A stretch of 64,000 nt of DNA, taken from positions 48,909,594-48,973,593 of the forward strand of contig NC_092230.1 in NCBI RefSeq assembly GCF_036320965.1, given 5' to 3'. Shown here in pieces: positions 1 through 12,345 of this stretch (position 1 is its first letter; every line of letters begins with the position of its first letter). The notes beneath the pieces were generated by a model, which ran no database searches, was not told the origin of the DNA, and saw only the letters and a list, made by a program, of their open reading frames with translations. A program made the translations under genes and the position numbers. Origin of the DNA: Panulirus ornatus (lineage: Eukaryota > Arthropoda > Malacostraca > Decapoda > Palinuridae).

Positions 1-1018
1 GTCCCTCCTACATGTACCCACCCACCACCTGTCCCTCCTACATGTACCCACCCACCACCTGTCCCTCCTACATGTACCCACCCACCACCTGTCCCTCCTA
101 CATGTACCCACCCACCACCTGTCCCTCCTACATGTACCCACCCACCACCTGTCCCTCCTACATGTACCCACCCACCACCTGTCCCTCCTACATGTACCCA
201 CCCACCACCTGTCCCTCCTACATGTACCCACCCACCACCTGTCCCTCCTACATGTACCCACCCACCACCTGTCCCTCCTACATGTACCCACCCACCACCT
301 GTCCCTCCTACATGTACCCACCCACCACCTGTCCCTCCTACATGTACCCACCCACCACCTGTCCCTCCTACATGTACCCACCCACCACCTGTCCCTCCTA
401 CATGTACCCAGCCACCACCTGTCCCTCCTACATGTACCCACCCACCACCTGTCCCTCCTACATGTACCCAGCCACCACCTGTCCCTCCTACATGTACCCA
501 CCCACCACCTGTCCCTCCTACATGTACCCAGCCCACCACCTGTCCCTCCTACATGTACCCACCCACCACCTGTCCCTCCTACATGTACCCACCCACCACC
601 TGTCCCTCCTACATGTACCCACCCACCACCTGTCCCTCCTACATGTACCCACCCACCACCTGTCCCTCCTACATGTACCCACCCACCACCTGTCCCTCCT
701 ACATGTACCCACCCACCACCTGTCCCTCCTACATGTACCCACCCACCACCTGTCCCTCCTACATGTACCCACCCACCACCTGTCCCTCCTACATGTACCC
801 ACCCACCACCTGTCCCTCCTACATGTACCCACCCACCACCTGTCCCTCCTACATGTACCCACCCACCACCTGTCCCTCCTACATGTACCCACCCACCACC
901 TGTCCCTCCTACATGTACCCACCCACCACCTGTCCCTCCTACATGTACCCACCCACCACCTGTCCCTCCTACATGTACACGGTGTACCCACCCACCACCT
1001 GTCCCTCCTACATGTACA
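1..1018. repeat. 30-bp minisatellite, about 34 copies
   Basis: Near-perfect tandem array, unit 30 bp, containing CTACATGTACCCACCCACC. The array starts before the window. A 1-bp insertion near 531 shifts the phase, and the last copies carry a small insertion near 978-985. Rare C-to-G changes at the CCCACC step occur at 411, 471 and 531. The long open frames through it arise because 30 is a multiple of 3; there is no sign of coding. Confidence 0.97.
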
Positions 1019-1418
1019 CGAACTCATGACACTGTCTGTGCCACTGCTGCTGTTGTTACCTGCTGAAGGCACAGTCTTCTGCAGGTGTCACGACACTCCT
1101 TCCTGAGCTACGAGTCAGCCCACTGGACTGTGCCTTACTCCACACCACACTGTGAGGAAACGTCTCAATGATATGGCCTGGCCAGTGTTCACCACATACA
1201 TGTTATACACGTTCGGTAGTGCTAGATCCCACAGAAGGACGGATTTTGATTGATATCGTCTGATCGATTCCACTACACGTTCCAGTAAGCTAATCTGCTT
1301 GTTTAACTTGTCAACCGAACGCTTTCTTCTCTACATCAGTCATTTCCCTGCTCCTGATTGGAGTGCAGCCTTGAAGCTGCAGGAGCCCATTTTAAAGGGT
1401 CTTATAGTTGCATTAAAA

Positions 1419-1421
<3 letters not shown>
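1019..1421. other. Unique spacer, no gene seen
   Basis: Single-copy sequence between the 30-bp array and a (TA)n tract. No open frame with codon character, splice-flanked exon or transposon match was recognised. Confidence 0.5.

Positions 1422-1497
<76 letters not shown>
1422..1497. repeat. (TA)n microsatellite
   Basis: About 38 uninterrupted TA units, directly abutting the 5'-truncated end of the LINE copy that follows. A second (TA)n lies beyond that copy's A tail, so the LINE is flanked by TA repeats on both sides. Confidence 0.97.
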
Positions 1498-1499
<2 letters not shown>

Positions 1500-2592
1500 T
1501 TGTTTAATTTGTTTATGGATGGGGTTGTTAGGGAGGTGAATGCAAGAGTTTTGGAAAGAGGGGCAAGTATGAAGTCTGTTGGGGATGAGAGAGCTTGGGA
1601 AGTGAGTCAGTTGTTGTTCGCTGATGATACAGCGCTGGTGGCTGATTCATGTGAGAAACTGCAGAAGCTGATGACTGAGTTTGGTAAAGTGTGTGAAAGA
1701 AGAAAGTTAAGAGTAAATGTGAATAAGAGCAAGGTTATTAGGTACAGTAGGATTGAGGGTCAAGTCAATTGGGAGGTGAGTTTGAATGGAGAAAAACTGG
1801 AGGAAGTAATGTGTTTTAGATATCTGGGAGTGGATCTGGCAGCGGATGGAACCATGGAAGCGGAAGTGGATCATAGGGTGGGGGAGGGGGCGAAAATTCT
1901 GGGAGCCTTGAAGAATGTGTGGAAGTCGAGAACATTATCTCGGAAAGCAAAAATGGGTATGTTTGAAGGAATAGTGGTTCCAACAATGTTGTATGGTTGC
2001 GAGGCGTGGACTATGGATAGAGTTGTGCGCAGGAGGATGGATGTGCTGGAAATGAGATGTTTGAGGACAATGTGTGGTGTGAGGTGGTTTGATCGAGTAA
2101 GTAACGTAAGGGTAAGAGAGATGTGTGGAAATAAAAAGAGCGTGGTTGAGAGAGCAGAAGAGGGTGTTTTGAAATGGTTTGGTCACATGGAGAGAATGAG
2201 TGAGGAAAGATTGACCAAGAGGATATATGTGTCGGAGGTGGAGGGAACGAGGAGAAGAGGGAGACCAAATTGGAGGTGGAAAGATGGAGTGAAAAAGATT
2301 TTGTGTGATCGGGGCCTGAACATGCAGGAGGGTGAAAGGAGGGCAAGGAATAGAGTGAATTGGAGCGATGTGGTATACCGGGGTTGACGTGCTGTCAGTG
2401 GATTGAATCAAGGCATGTGAAGCGTCTGGGGTAAACCATGGAAAGCTGTGTAGGTATGTATATTTGCGTGTGTGGACGTATGTATATACATGTGTATGGG
2501 GGTGGGTTGGGCCATTTCTTTCGTCTGTTTCCTTGCGCTACCTCGCAAATGCGGGAGACAGCGACAAAGCAAAAAAAAAAAAAAAAAAAAAA
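1497..2592 (+). mobile_element. RTE-like LINE copy A, 5'-truncated, short 3'UTR
   Basis: This copy begins inside the reverse transcriptase (residue about 703 of the reference ORF at 58323-61319). It reads without interruption to the stop at 2385-2387, covering LFNLFMDG, the FADD active site (LLFADDTALV), the LYGCEAW block and the WFGHMERM C-terminal block. The short 3'UTR (2388-2570) lacks the 252-bp segment of older copies. It ends in the conserved GCGCTACCTCGC tail and a 22-nt A run (2571-2592). It is dead because it lacks the endonuclease and the first half of the RT, but the retained frame is intact, so insertion looks recent. RTE-type assignment rests on the endonuclease-RT layout and C-terminal blocks; it is inference. 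Confidence 0.9.
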
Positions 2593-2701
<109 letters not shown>

Positions 2702-2779
2702 AGGAATGTAGAATGAGGTGGTAAAGAAACAAACCGGAGCTATGTGTCAACGACTGTTATCCTGAGGTGAAGGATCACT

Positions 2780-2872
2780 TGAGTCTGTCCCGCCACACAC
2801 CCTTCCTCTCTCACACTCTCCAACCCAACACACCCCTCTCTGCCCTCACACACTCACTAGCTTAACACGCCC

Positions 2873-2940
<68 letters not shown>

Positions 2941-3130
2941 ACCCAACACACCCCTCTCTTTCTTTACACACTCACTAGCCCAACACACCCCTGTCTTTCC
3001 TCACACACTCACCAGCCTATCACACTCCTCTCTTTCGTCTCACACTCACCAACCCAACACACCCTTCTCTTTCCTCTCACACACACCAACCCAACACACC
3101 CTTCTCTTCCCTCACACTCACCACACTAAC
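2780..3130. repeat. Pyrimidine-rich degenerate repeat with (TC)n core
   Basis: A (TC)n tract at 2875-2936 is embedded in degenerate 35-45 bp units built around CCAACCCAACACACCC, TCTCTTTCCTC and ACACTCACC. No gene is seen. Confidence 0.85.
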
Positions 3131-3895
3131 ACAAAGTAGTTACATCATATAATGTTATTTTCCGTATTGTTTCATGCTAATCTATCATTCCATCGTCCTT
3201 CCTTCTTTTAACGTACAATGTGATGGACTTGCTAACCACTCCGGACGTTGAAGGCTTATGGGACACGTGGGAACCCTAATTGAATAAGCTTGTTGGCCTT
3301 CATTCATGGTGGTTCAGGCCAGGCATCGTTGCTCATGGTGAATGGATAGCGTTAATGACCCCACATGAGCCAGGTTTACATAGCATTTTCCAGTACACAG
3401 TGGAAGGGAAGCCGAGAGAGGAGAGAGTATGCCAAGCCAATCCAAACGTGTCCACAAACCCAGATGTATTATAACTCAGGGTTGCTACAAAATTATATTT
3501 GATCATCTAACTCTCTCACTTTGCTGATGATGCAGAATTACGTAGAATAATGTCCGAAAATATTGTTTAATTATTCGAAAGGACGTAAGCTTCATTAATC
3601 ACTGATAGCTTAATAGAAATGTTCAAGATATATGAATTCCTAATCTGGATATTGATACAGTGTTGGGAGTACAACAGAGGGGGCCAGTTGGTTTATGACG
3701 ATGAGATAAAGTTCGAGAAAGATTTCATTCTCGTATAACAAAACACTTTACGAATATAGTGAGAGATTACAGGGAGGTCCCTGTCTTGGCTGCCTGCTAA
3801 TGTAATATGTGCCACAATAACAGATTGGTTCTATATGAGGTTACACAATCCTGTTCACTTTGGTGAAGTGGTAACCTTTCTCTACGATGTGACCC
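3131..3895. other. Unique sequence, no gene seen
   Basis: AT-moderate single-copy DNA. Short open frames (for example 3280-3474) have no recognisable homology or splice context. Confidence 0.45.
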
Positions 3896-4175
3896 ATCAG
3901 TATGATGACATGACCTTGCAGTACGACGACCTGACCCTTCAGTATGTTGACATGACCCATCAGGATGATGACATGACCCTGCAGTATGATGATCCCTCTG
4001 GATGATAACATGACCCTGCAGTATGATGATCCTTCAGGATGATGACATGACCCTATAGTATGATGATCCTTCAGGATGATGACCTGAACCTGCAGTATGA
4101 TGACCCTTCAGGATGATGACCTGACCTTTCAATATGATTACCTAACCCTTCAGAATGATGACCTGACCACTATGA
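3896..4175. repeat. Degenerate about 20-bp repeat
   Basis: Roughly 14 imperfect copies built on AGTATGATGACATGACCCT, with variable spacing and many substitutions. An old, decaying minisatellite. Confidence 0.8.
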
Positions 4176-4340
4176 CAGTAACCCATTAGTATAATAACAG
4201 CCTCTAGCACCGTGATCCCAGCCAGTGTGACGTATCATGAGGACACATGTAGCAACATAACCTGTTAACATTACCAGCGGCCACTGTGGTCCAGAGGTTA
4301 CGGTCCCTCCACTGGGGTGTATAATGAGGTGACTTTCACC

Positions 4341-4344
<4 letters not shown>

Positions 4345-4418
<74 letters not shown>
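4345..4418. repeat. (GA)n microsatellite
   Basis: About 37 uninterrupted GA units. Confidence 0.97.
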
Positions 4419-4420
<2 letters not shown>

Positions 4421-4455
4421 ATCTCCTGATATGAATGGCAGTAAATGCAGTTTTT

Positions 4456-4682
4456 TCTTTGTTTTACTTCACTATAGCCTCGTGTTCTATTCACTATAGC
4501 CTTGTGTTTTACCTCACTATAGCCTCGTGTTCTATTCACTATAGCCTTGTGTTTTACCTCACTATAGCCTTGTGTTTTACCTCACTATAGCCTCGTGTTC
4601 TATTCACTATAGCCTTGTGTTTTACCTCACTATAGCCTTGTGTTTTACCTCACTATAACCTTGTGTTTTACATCACTGTAGC
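4456..4682. repeat. 22-23 bp tandem repeat
   Basis: About 10 copies sharing CACTATAGCCTTGTGTTTTA, with two alternating variants (ending TTTTACCT or TTCTATT). Confidence 0.9.
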
Positions 4683-5064
4683 TTCAGAAAATTATATGTT
4701 ACAGCTTGGTCCCCAACCATGTTGCTTGTTTATTCAGTTAGGCTGTTAGAGGTCGCGGCCCTTAGGCCTAGAGAACCACATCACGTAGCCAGTTTGGTAC
4801 ACTGTATGCAAGAGACCTGGCCATTTGTGAGCTTCTACACGGTACAGTCCATAGTGATTCGGGAGGTTGTAGCCAGGTTACCGGGCATGAGCGCCCCAGA
4901 TGTTCATCCCGTGTTCTCGTATTGTACTTACCGTATCCTGATTTCTGTGTTGGTAGTTTGCTGAATATTCCACAGGTGTTGTGCCAGCAGGGAGCGAGGT
5001 TTCTGTGGAAATTGGAATCCTGGGCTTTTAAGGTTTTGCAAGTGTAGATTATCATCAACGTCTC
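4683..5064. other. Unique spacer, no gene seen
   Basis: Single-copy sequence. Open frames on both strands (4719-4964 and 4768-5088) overlap each other and match nothing I recognise. Confidence 0.4.
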
Positions 5065-5306
5065 CCGTCTTTGCCCCAGAGAGTACACAGCTTCACAACT
5101 TCACCCGTCTGTGCCCCAGAGAGTACACAGCTTCATAACTTCACCCGTCTGTGCCCCAGAGAGTACACAGCTTCATAACTTCACCCGTCTGTGCCCCAGA
5201 GAGTACACAGCTTCATAACTTCACCCGTCTGTGCCCCAGAGAGTACACAGCTTCATAACTTCACCCGTCTGTGCCCCAGAGAGTACACAGCTTCATAACT
5301 TCAGTC
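5065..5306. repeat. 40-bp minisatellite, about 6 copies
   Basis: Tandem units of exactly 40 bp including TGCCCCAGAGAGTACACAGC and CTTCATAACTTCACCC. The central copies are essentially identical, so the array is recently homogenised. Confidence 0.95.
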
Positions 5307-5790
5307 GTTTCGAGTCGTTCACATGCCTGACAGCGTCAGTGACGGATGTAAAAGATCTTTGCCGCCTTAAGTAGTGCTTACGTCGAGGTTATCAAAGCCT
5401 TTGCTCGTTCTGAATACTTGGATCAGATCGCCTGTTAACCTTCTCTTTTCTTAGCTAAATAGACTTAAGTCATCCAGCGGCCCTCATAAGACCCGTGCCT
5501 CAGTCCGGGACTCCTCTCTGGTGCTCGCTGCTGTACTCTCTCCAATCTGTTTATGTCTTTTCCTAAGTACGATGACCAAAACTGAGCATAAAGAGAAGGG
5601 AGGGAGTCCGGCAGCGAATCACCACATCCTGGCTAGCTGCTCCGACACATTTTGTTAATACATAACCAGACACTTCCAACATATGACGTGGCCGTCTATG
5701 CCGTAGTTTTTCTAGTGACTGGAGTCATTGTGGTGATTTTAAGGATACTATGACAGTGTTCTACACCTGCTGTGCTTATAGGGAATGATT
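5307..5790. other. Unique spacer, no gene seen
   Basis: The stretch 5400-5640 (TGGATCAGATCGCC, CTAAGTACGATGACCAAAACTG) has the composition of an old transposon or gene fragment. I could not assign it. Confidence 0.35.
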
Positions 5791-6001
5791 TATCAGTGTA
5801 GGTCCGGGATCATGGTTATCAGTGTAGGTCCGGGATCATGGTTTTCAGTGTAGGTCCGGGATCATGGTTTTCAGTGTAGGTCCGGGATCATGGTTATCAG
5901 TGTAGGTCCGGGATCATGGTTATCAGTGTAGGTCCGGGATCATGGTTTTCAGTGTAGGTCCGGGATCATGGTTTTCAGTGTAGGTCCGGGATCATGGTTT
6001 T
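5791..6001. repeat. 26-bp minisatellite, about 8 copies
   Basis: Period 26 bp, core GTAGGTCCGGGATCATGGTT, with a single TTAT/TTTT dimorphism between copies. Confidence 0.96.
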
Positions 6002-6486
6002 AGAAACGTTCATGTGTGGCGGATGATGCTATACGTCTCCTGTGTGCGTTCCACACCCTCACTGATTTCAGTCGTAGTTGTAAGTTCAACTTGACCGAGT
6101 CAGTAGAGAGTGTAGCATGTGTACACGCGTTCCACCTCTACACCGTCACCTGCCTTGTAGGATGACGTCATTACACTGCAGTAGTCGTCAGTGTGAGGGT
6201 CGTAGCGACGTCTTGGTTAGCGTCATCGCTGGGTTTCCCTCTCCTCTCTGGAAGTTCGACAAGACCCGTGTGACGGGGTGAGGCATGCTCTCCCGGGGCT
6301 TATATCACTTCATCAAGTCATTCACCTCGAATATTGGAATGAGGTATGACGTCACGGCTGTTGGTTGGCTGTGTTGTGGAACTGACTTTTTCCATCGTGT
6401 GGAGGCGGACGACGAGGGCCAGGTTCAACCTTCCAGGATTATACCTAGCATTCAGCCGGTCTTTCCAGTGGACATTTCATCCTCAT
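6002..6486. other. Unique spacer, no gene seen
   Basis: Single-copy DNA; no supported exon or element. Confidence 0.4.
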
Positions 6487-6808
6487 GTCAGTGGTGTCGT
6501 GTCAGTGGTGTCGTGTCAGTGGTGTCATGTCAGTGGTGTCGTGTCAGTGGTGTCGTGTCAGTGGTGTCGTGTCAGTGGTGTCGTGTCAGTGGTGTCATGT
6601 CAGTGGTGTCATGTCAGTGGTGTCATGTCAGTGGTGTCGTGCCAGTGGTGTCGTGTCAGTGGTGTCATGTCAGTGGTGTCATGTCAGTGGTGTCATGTCA
6701 GTGGTGTCGTGTCAGTGGTGTCGTGTCAGTGGTGTCATGTCAGTGGTGTCATGTCAGTGGTGTCGTGTCAGTGGTGTCATGTCAGTGGTGTCGTGTCAGT
6801 GGTGTCAT
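6487..6808. repeat. 14-bp minisatellite, 23 copies
   Basis: Unit GTCAGTGGTGTCGT or GTCAGTGGTGTCAT; the two alleles (CG and TG/CA state) are interspersed. The variable site is a CpG, so the CA variants fit deamination of methylated CpG. It is open in all three plus-strand frames because 14 bp cycles the frame with no stop in any phase. Confidence 0.96.
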
Positions 6809-6872
6809 GCCTCTAGTGAAAGACTTTCAAGAGTTTGGTGCATGACCATCTTGTAGTGTTCCGCTGGAAGTC

Positions 6873-6900
6873 GTGTGTGTGTGTGTGTGTGTGTGTGTGT
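6873..6900. repeat. (GT)n microsatellite
   Basis: About 14 GT units. Confidence 0.9.
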
Positions 6901-8100
6901 TGTGGTGCCATAGTGAGGTCTGCTGGAGCCAAGATAGAGCCATTGTTGTTTAAGAAGAACTCGATTGATCGATTTATTTTGTATATATTTTTTTTTTGTC
7001 CACACTGACTATTGATCACTCTGCCTCTCTTGTAGTTAACTCATCTGGCCGTCAATAGTATATGGACCATCTCCTGTTGTTAATAGTCCGCCACTACATG
7101 CAGTATGCACACTTCATGTAGGGAAGTGTTTGGGAAATTTTCTATCCCAATTGATGGCTCGTTTTCCCTTCATGCCTTTCCTTAGTCTCGTCTGATATTG
7201 TTGTGTCATGGTGTGTGACTTCCACCAGCTGTGTCTCTCCACAAGGTCGTCTCTCCCTCACCTCACCTGGGAAGGCAGTGTCGTCCTCGTACTTGTGTGG
7301 ACATTTTCTTCTGTTCATGTCACTGGTATATTTGGAGCACGACAGTGGTCAACCATCTCACACATTCCTCTAGCGGTCTGCCTCTCCTCAGGAGGCAACC
7401 CCCATCGTATCGTGGGGAGCTGGTTGTTCATTCCCTCCACGTGACTTGTTTGCTGTTGAAACTGAATTTTGTATTCACCTCCATGGTGGCATGTAGTACT
7501 GCATGACCACTTGCTACCCACCCTCGCCTGCCTCTCCAGCAGGTCGTGAACAGAGTAAAGTACTGGGGATTGGAGTTCATCATGTCACATGTTCACTCCA
7601 CCTTACTCTCACAAGTATAAGCTACGGAATATTTGCTGTAGCAGGTCGGTATGTTTCCTGAGTACGACACAAGCTGTTCTGAGGCTGCTTCCAGCTGTCT
7701 ACTTGGCTACAGTACCTTTTCCATGGGATTTCCACCCCTTGTACTGTAGTTTAAATTCCCTAAAAATATTAGATTTGGAGTTAGATTGCCGATCTTCATT
7801 TCGTAGTTGTTTTGTGAATCTATGTAATTTAACATCGTGTAGTTTATATATTACCGCGGTAAGCACGTAACATTAGCACTCTTTCTTATAAAGAAAAATC
7901 TTGATGTTATTTCAGATGTAAATAGATAACCAAGTTGGAGTTTTACATCTTTGTAACTAACACTTGTACTGCATCATTGTGGGACATGAGGAGTTCAGAA
8001 TCAGCGAATATTTAACATAACTGTTTAATGTCTTCATGTTCATTTCTGTGTGACAAACCCTGTCCGTCTCACTCTCTATGGATCAGGTAAAGTAATGAAA
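6901..8100. other. Unique sequence, no gene seen
   Basis: 1.2 kb of non-repetitive DNA. Overlapping open frames of 70-90 codons on both strands near 7200-7520 lack any recognised domain. Confidence 0.4.
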
Positions 8101-8125
8101 CGAGGAGGTAGAGATGTTCATGAAA

Positions 8126-9050
8126 CAGATACAGACATTGATGAAGCAGGTACAGACATTGATGAAGCAGGTACAGACATTGATGAAGCAGATACAGACA
8201 TTGATGAAGCAGGTACAGACATTGATGAAGCAGGTACAGACATTGATGAAGCAGATTCAGACATTGATGAAGCAGATACAGACATTGATGAAGCAGATAC
8301 AGACATTGATGAAGCAGGTACAGACATTGATGAAGCAGATTCAGACATTGATGAAGCAGATACAGACATTGATGAAGCAGGTACAGACATTGATGAAGCA
8401 GATTCAGACATTGATGAAGCAGATACAGACATTGATGAAGCAGATTCAGACATTGATGAAGCAGATACAGACATTGATGAAGCAGATACAGACATTGATG
8501 AAGCAGGTACAGACATTGATGAAGCAGATACAGACATTGATGAAGCAGATACAGACATTGATGAAGCAGGTACAGACATTGATGAAGCAGATACAGACAT
8601 TGATGAAGCAGATACAGACATTGATGAAGCAGGCACAGACATTGATGAAGCAGATTCAGACATTGATGAAGCAGATACAGACATTGATGAAGCAGGTACA
8701 GACATTGATGAAGCAGATACAGACATTGATGAAGCAGATACAGACATTGATGAAGCAGATACAGACATTGATGAAGCAGATACAGACATTGATGAAGCAG
8801 ATGCAGACATTGATGAAGCAGGTACAGACATTTATGAAGCAGATTCAGACATTGATGAAGCAGATACAGACATTGATGAAGCAGATACAGACATTGATGA
8901 AGCAGGTACAGACATTGATGAAGCAGGTACAGACATTGATGAAGCAGATACAGACATTGATGAAGCAGATACAGACATTGATGAAGCAGATACAGACATT
9001 GATGAAGCAGGTACAGACATTGATGAAGCAGGTACAGACATTGATGAAGT
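8126..9050. repeat. 21-bp minisatellite, about 44 copies
   Basis: Period 21 bp, core ACAGACATTGATGAAGCAG. Variation is confined to two positions (GAT/GGT and TAC/TTC). Every plus-strand frame stays open (heptads such as TDIDEAD, or MKQIQTL in another frame), as do minus-strand frames, because 21 is a multiple of 3 and the unit contains no stop. The 380-codon frame at 8050-9192 is therefore not good evidence of a protein. Variants are scattered rather than blocked, as expected from unequal exchange with conversion. Confidence 0.97.
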
Positions 9051-9164
9051 TGACAGGCGTCCACAGCTGTGCCCGTGTCGGACCCACAGACTCGTCATGC
9101 ATGGCGTATTGCCCATGTCTGATGCATGTTGCATTGCCCACGCTATCGGACATGGGTCGTTAAC

Positions 9165-9295
9165 CTCTCGAGCACGACCATACGACCTATGAGCACGACC
9201 ATACGACCTACGAGCACGACCATACGACCTACGAGCACGACCATACGACCTACGAGCACGACCATACGACCTATGAGCACGACCATACGACCATG
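9165..9295. repeat. Second 21-bp minisatellite, about 6 copies
   Basis: Period 21 bp, core GAGCACGACCATACGACCTA. Unrelated in sequence to the preceding 21-bp array. Confidence 0.94.
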
Positions 9296-9394
9296 AACAA
9301 GCGGCTCGACCGTTGGTGATGCGGTATGGGCAAATTTGGCCTTGCCCTTGAAGGTCACTCACGTCTAAGGCAGAGACATTATTCTCAATGGAGG

Positions 9395-9998
9395 CACCTT
9401 CCTGGTGAAGGGTCCTACCGTCCTGGTGAAGGGTCGTACCGTCCTGGTGAAGGGTCTTACCGCTCTGGTGAAGGGTCGTACCGTCGTGGTGAAGAGTCGT
9501 ACCGTCCTGGTGAAGGGTCGCACCGTCCTGGTGAAGGGTCGTACCGTCCTGGTGAAGGGTCTTACCGCTCTGGTGAAGGGTCCTACCGCTCTGGTGAAGG
9601 GTCGTATGGTCGTGTTTGAAATCACGAGAAACTTGCGAGCATCAGACATGTTATGTGAGGGGAACTAGCTGGTGAAGGGTCGCACCGTCCTGGTGAAGGG
9701 TCGTACTGTCCTGGTGAAGGGTCGCACCGTCCTGGTGAAGGGTCTTACCGCTCTGGTGAAGGGTCCTACCGCTCTGGTGAAGGGTCTTACCGCTCTGGTG
9801 AAGGGTCGCACCGTCGTGGTGAAGGGTCGTACCGTCCTGGTGAAGGGTCTTACCGCTCTGGTGAAGGGTCGCACCGTCCTGGTGAAGGGTCGTACTGTCC
9901 TGGTGAAGGGTCGCACCGTCCTGGTGAAGGGTCGTATGGTCGTGTGTGAAATCACGAGAAACTTGCGAGCATCAGACATGTTATGTGAGGGAAACTAG
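9395..9998. repeat. Third 21-bp minisatellite in two duplicated blocks
   Basis: Unit 21 bp, core CTGGTGAAGGGTCGTACCGT. Block 1 (about 9401-9603) and block 2 (about 9671-9933) are each closed by the same roughly 65-bp non-array tail (GAAATCACGAGAAACTTGCG ... ATGTTATGTGAGG; 9604-9668 and 9932-9997). Array plus tail was therefore duplicated as a higher-order unit. Confidence 0.95.
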
Positions 9999-10004
9999 CA
10001 GGAA

Positions 10005-11345
10005 GCCCAGTAGCGGTGTGTACTGGGTGTTGCCTCTGGCCCCAGTAGCCATGTGTACTGGGTGTTGCCTCTGGCCCCAGTAGCGGTGTGTACTGGGTGT
10101 TGCCTCTAGCCCCAGTAGCCATGTGTACTGGGTGTTGCCTCTAGCCCCAGTAGCGGTGTGTACTGGGTGTTGCCTCTAGCCCCAGTAGCGGTGTGTACTG
10201 GGTGTTGCCTCTAGCCCCAGTAGCGGTGTGTACTGGGTGTTGCCTCTAGCCCCAGTAGCGGTGTGTACTGGGTGTTGCCTCTAGCCCCAGTAGCGGTGTG
10301 TACTGGGTGTTGCCTCTAGCCCCAGTAGCGGTGTGTACTGGGTGTTGCCTCTAGCCCCAGTAGCGGTGTGTACTGGGTGTTGCCTCTAGCCCCAGTAGCG
10401 GTGTGTACTGGGTGTTGCCTCTAGCCCCAGTAGCGGTGTGTACTGGGTGTTGCCTCTAGCCCCAGTAGCCATGTGTACTGGGTGTTGCCTCTAGCCCCAG
10501 TAGCCATGTGTACTGGGTGTTGCCTCTAGCCCCAGTAGCGGTGTGTACTGGGTGTTGCCTCTAGCCCCAGTAGCCATGTGTACTGGGTGTTGCCTCTAGC
10601 CCCAGTAGCCATGTGTACTGGGTGTTGCCTCTAGCCCCAGTAGCCATGTGTACTGGGTGTTGCCTCTAGCCCCAGTAGCCATGTGTACTGGGTGTTGCCT
10701 CTAGCCCCAGTAGCCATGTGTACTGGGTGTTGCCTCTAGCCCCAGTAGCCATGTGTACTGGGTGTTGCCTCTAGCCCCAGTAGCGGTGTGTACTGGGTGT
10801 TGCCTCTAGCCCCAGTAGCCGTGTGTACTGGGTGTTGCCTCTAGCCCCAGTAGCGGTGTGTACTGGGTGTTGCCTCTAGCCCCAGTAGCGGTGTGTAAGT
10901 AGCCGTGTGTACTGGGCGTTGCCTGTGGCCCCAGTAGCTGTGTCTACTGGGTGTTGTCTGAGGCCCCAGTAACGGTGTGTAAGTAGCCTTGTGTACTGGG
11001 TGTTGCCTCTGGCCCCAGTAGCCATGTGTTCTGGGTGTTGCCTCTAGCCCCAGTAGCGGTGTGTAAGTAGCCTTGTGTACTGGGCGTTGCCTCTGACCCC
11101 AGTAGCTGTGTCTACTGGGCGTTGTTTGAGGCCTCAATAACGGTGTGTACTGGACGTTGCCTCTGGCCTCCGTAGCTAAGTAGCCGTGTGTACTGTGTGT
11201 TGCCTCAGCCCCCAGTAGCGGTGTGTACTGGGCGTTGCCTCGCTCCAGTAGCAGTATGTGTACTGGGGGCTGCCTCAGATCTCAGTAGCAGTATGTGTAC
11301 TGGTTGATGCCTCTGGTCTTAGTGGCAGCGTGTTTACTGGAGGCT
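10005..11345. repeat. 35-bp minisatellite, about 37 copies
   Basis: Period 35 bp, core TACTGGGTGTTGCCTCTAGC with CCCAGTAGC. The central part has two alleles (GCGGTG/GCCATG). From about 10,890 the copies become degenerate and shift in length, which marks an old array edge. Confidence 0.96.
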
Positions 11346-12262
11346 GCCTCCTGCTGTACTTAACATGTTACTGAAGTAACCAGTGCGGGCCGGGGCCTCG
11401 GGCCTACGCTGTATCCAGCATGGAAATGAACAAATGATACATTGTGCAGTTTGTGTCGACGTAAGCTGGGGAACAGTTGAAGGAATAGATTCAAGCAATC
11501 CAAGATAAACGTTTGAAGTACACTTGTTTGTTTATGATGCGGTGTGAAATAAATGAGCCTCATTATTTGAGATGGCAATAGAGCATCATGATGGAGCAAG
11601 AGAATGGACTCCGGTAAAGTGTTAGGTTCCGCTCAACGCTCCTCATTTATAAGGATATTCAATTATTTCTTATCTATTGTTTCGTGGTGCAGGCGTACTG
11701 GAGGTTGTACCAACTGATAAGCGTTATCAGTACGATAGTTTTGTCAGTTATCAGTGTCACAAGGGATATTGAATGTAATGTTGAGGTGGAAGTGGATTCG
11801 GCTCTTGCCTCGCGTCCGACACGGGAGTCCCTGTTTGTGTGTACCAGTGACGTGTTGTGTTTATACTGTCCCTCACAGCCACGCCTCGGCTCCCAATGGT
11901 CTCTACCTCCACCACTCATGAAATCCTAAATCCTCACACTTTATAATACTCGTGAAATGTTGAAATTGGCGACCAGTGTATGTGCCAGGGCTAAATATAT
12001 ATATCGGCCGTAGCCTAGCGAAGGCCAAGTGAAACAACGGTTCAGAAATGTGCGGCCGTTGGAGCCCCGGCTGGTGCGTGGCGGTGATGTTGGTCGAGAT
12101 GGAAAGTGTTTGTGTGACACGATGTCGTGGACGACATGATACCCGACCTGGTGAAGTGTGGTGGTCAACGGTTGGTCACGGAGACAAGTGGGTGTCGCTC
12201 ATTCCCAGCCTCCCTCACTCGTCGCGTAATCTGTGATGATTGGGTGGGACTGTGGAACGTAA

Positions 12263-12265
<3 letters not shown>
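11346..12265. other. Unique sequence, no gene seen
   Basis: Includes complementary-strand open frames (11674-11929) that overlap each other. A CpG-containing stretch lies at about 12,000-12,200. No exon can be supported. Confidence 0.4.

Positions 12266-12341
<76 letters not shown>
12266..12341. repeat. (CT)n microsatellite
   Basis: About 38 CT units. Confidence 0.97.

Positions 12342-12345
<4 letters not shown>

Noticed and set aside
12..1106. 364-codon frame of MYPPTTCPSY decamers
   Set aside because: Product of a 30-bp tandem repeat; the frame changes after a 1-bp insertion but remains open, as expected by chance.
8050..9192. 380-codon frame of TDIDEAD-like heptads
   Set aside because: The 21-bp unit has no stop in several frames on both strands, and the short non-repeat flanks match nothing; no splice or promoter evidence.
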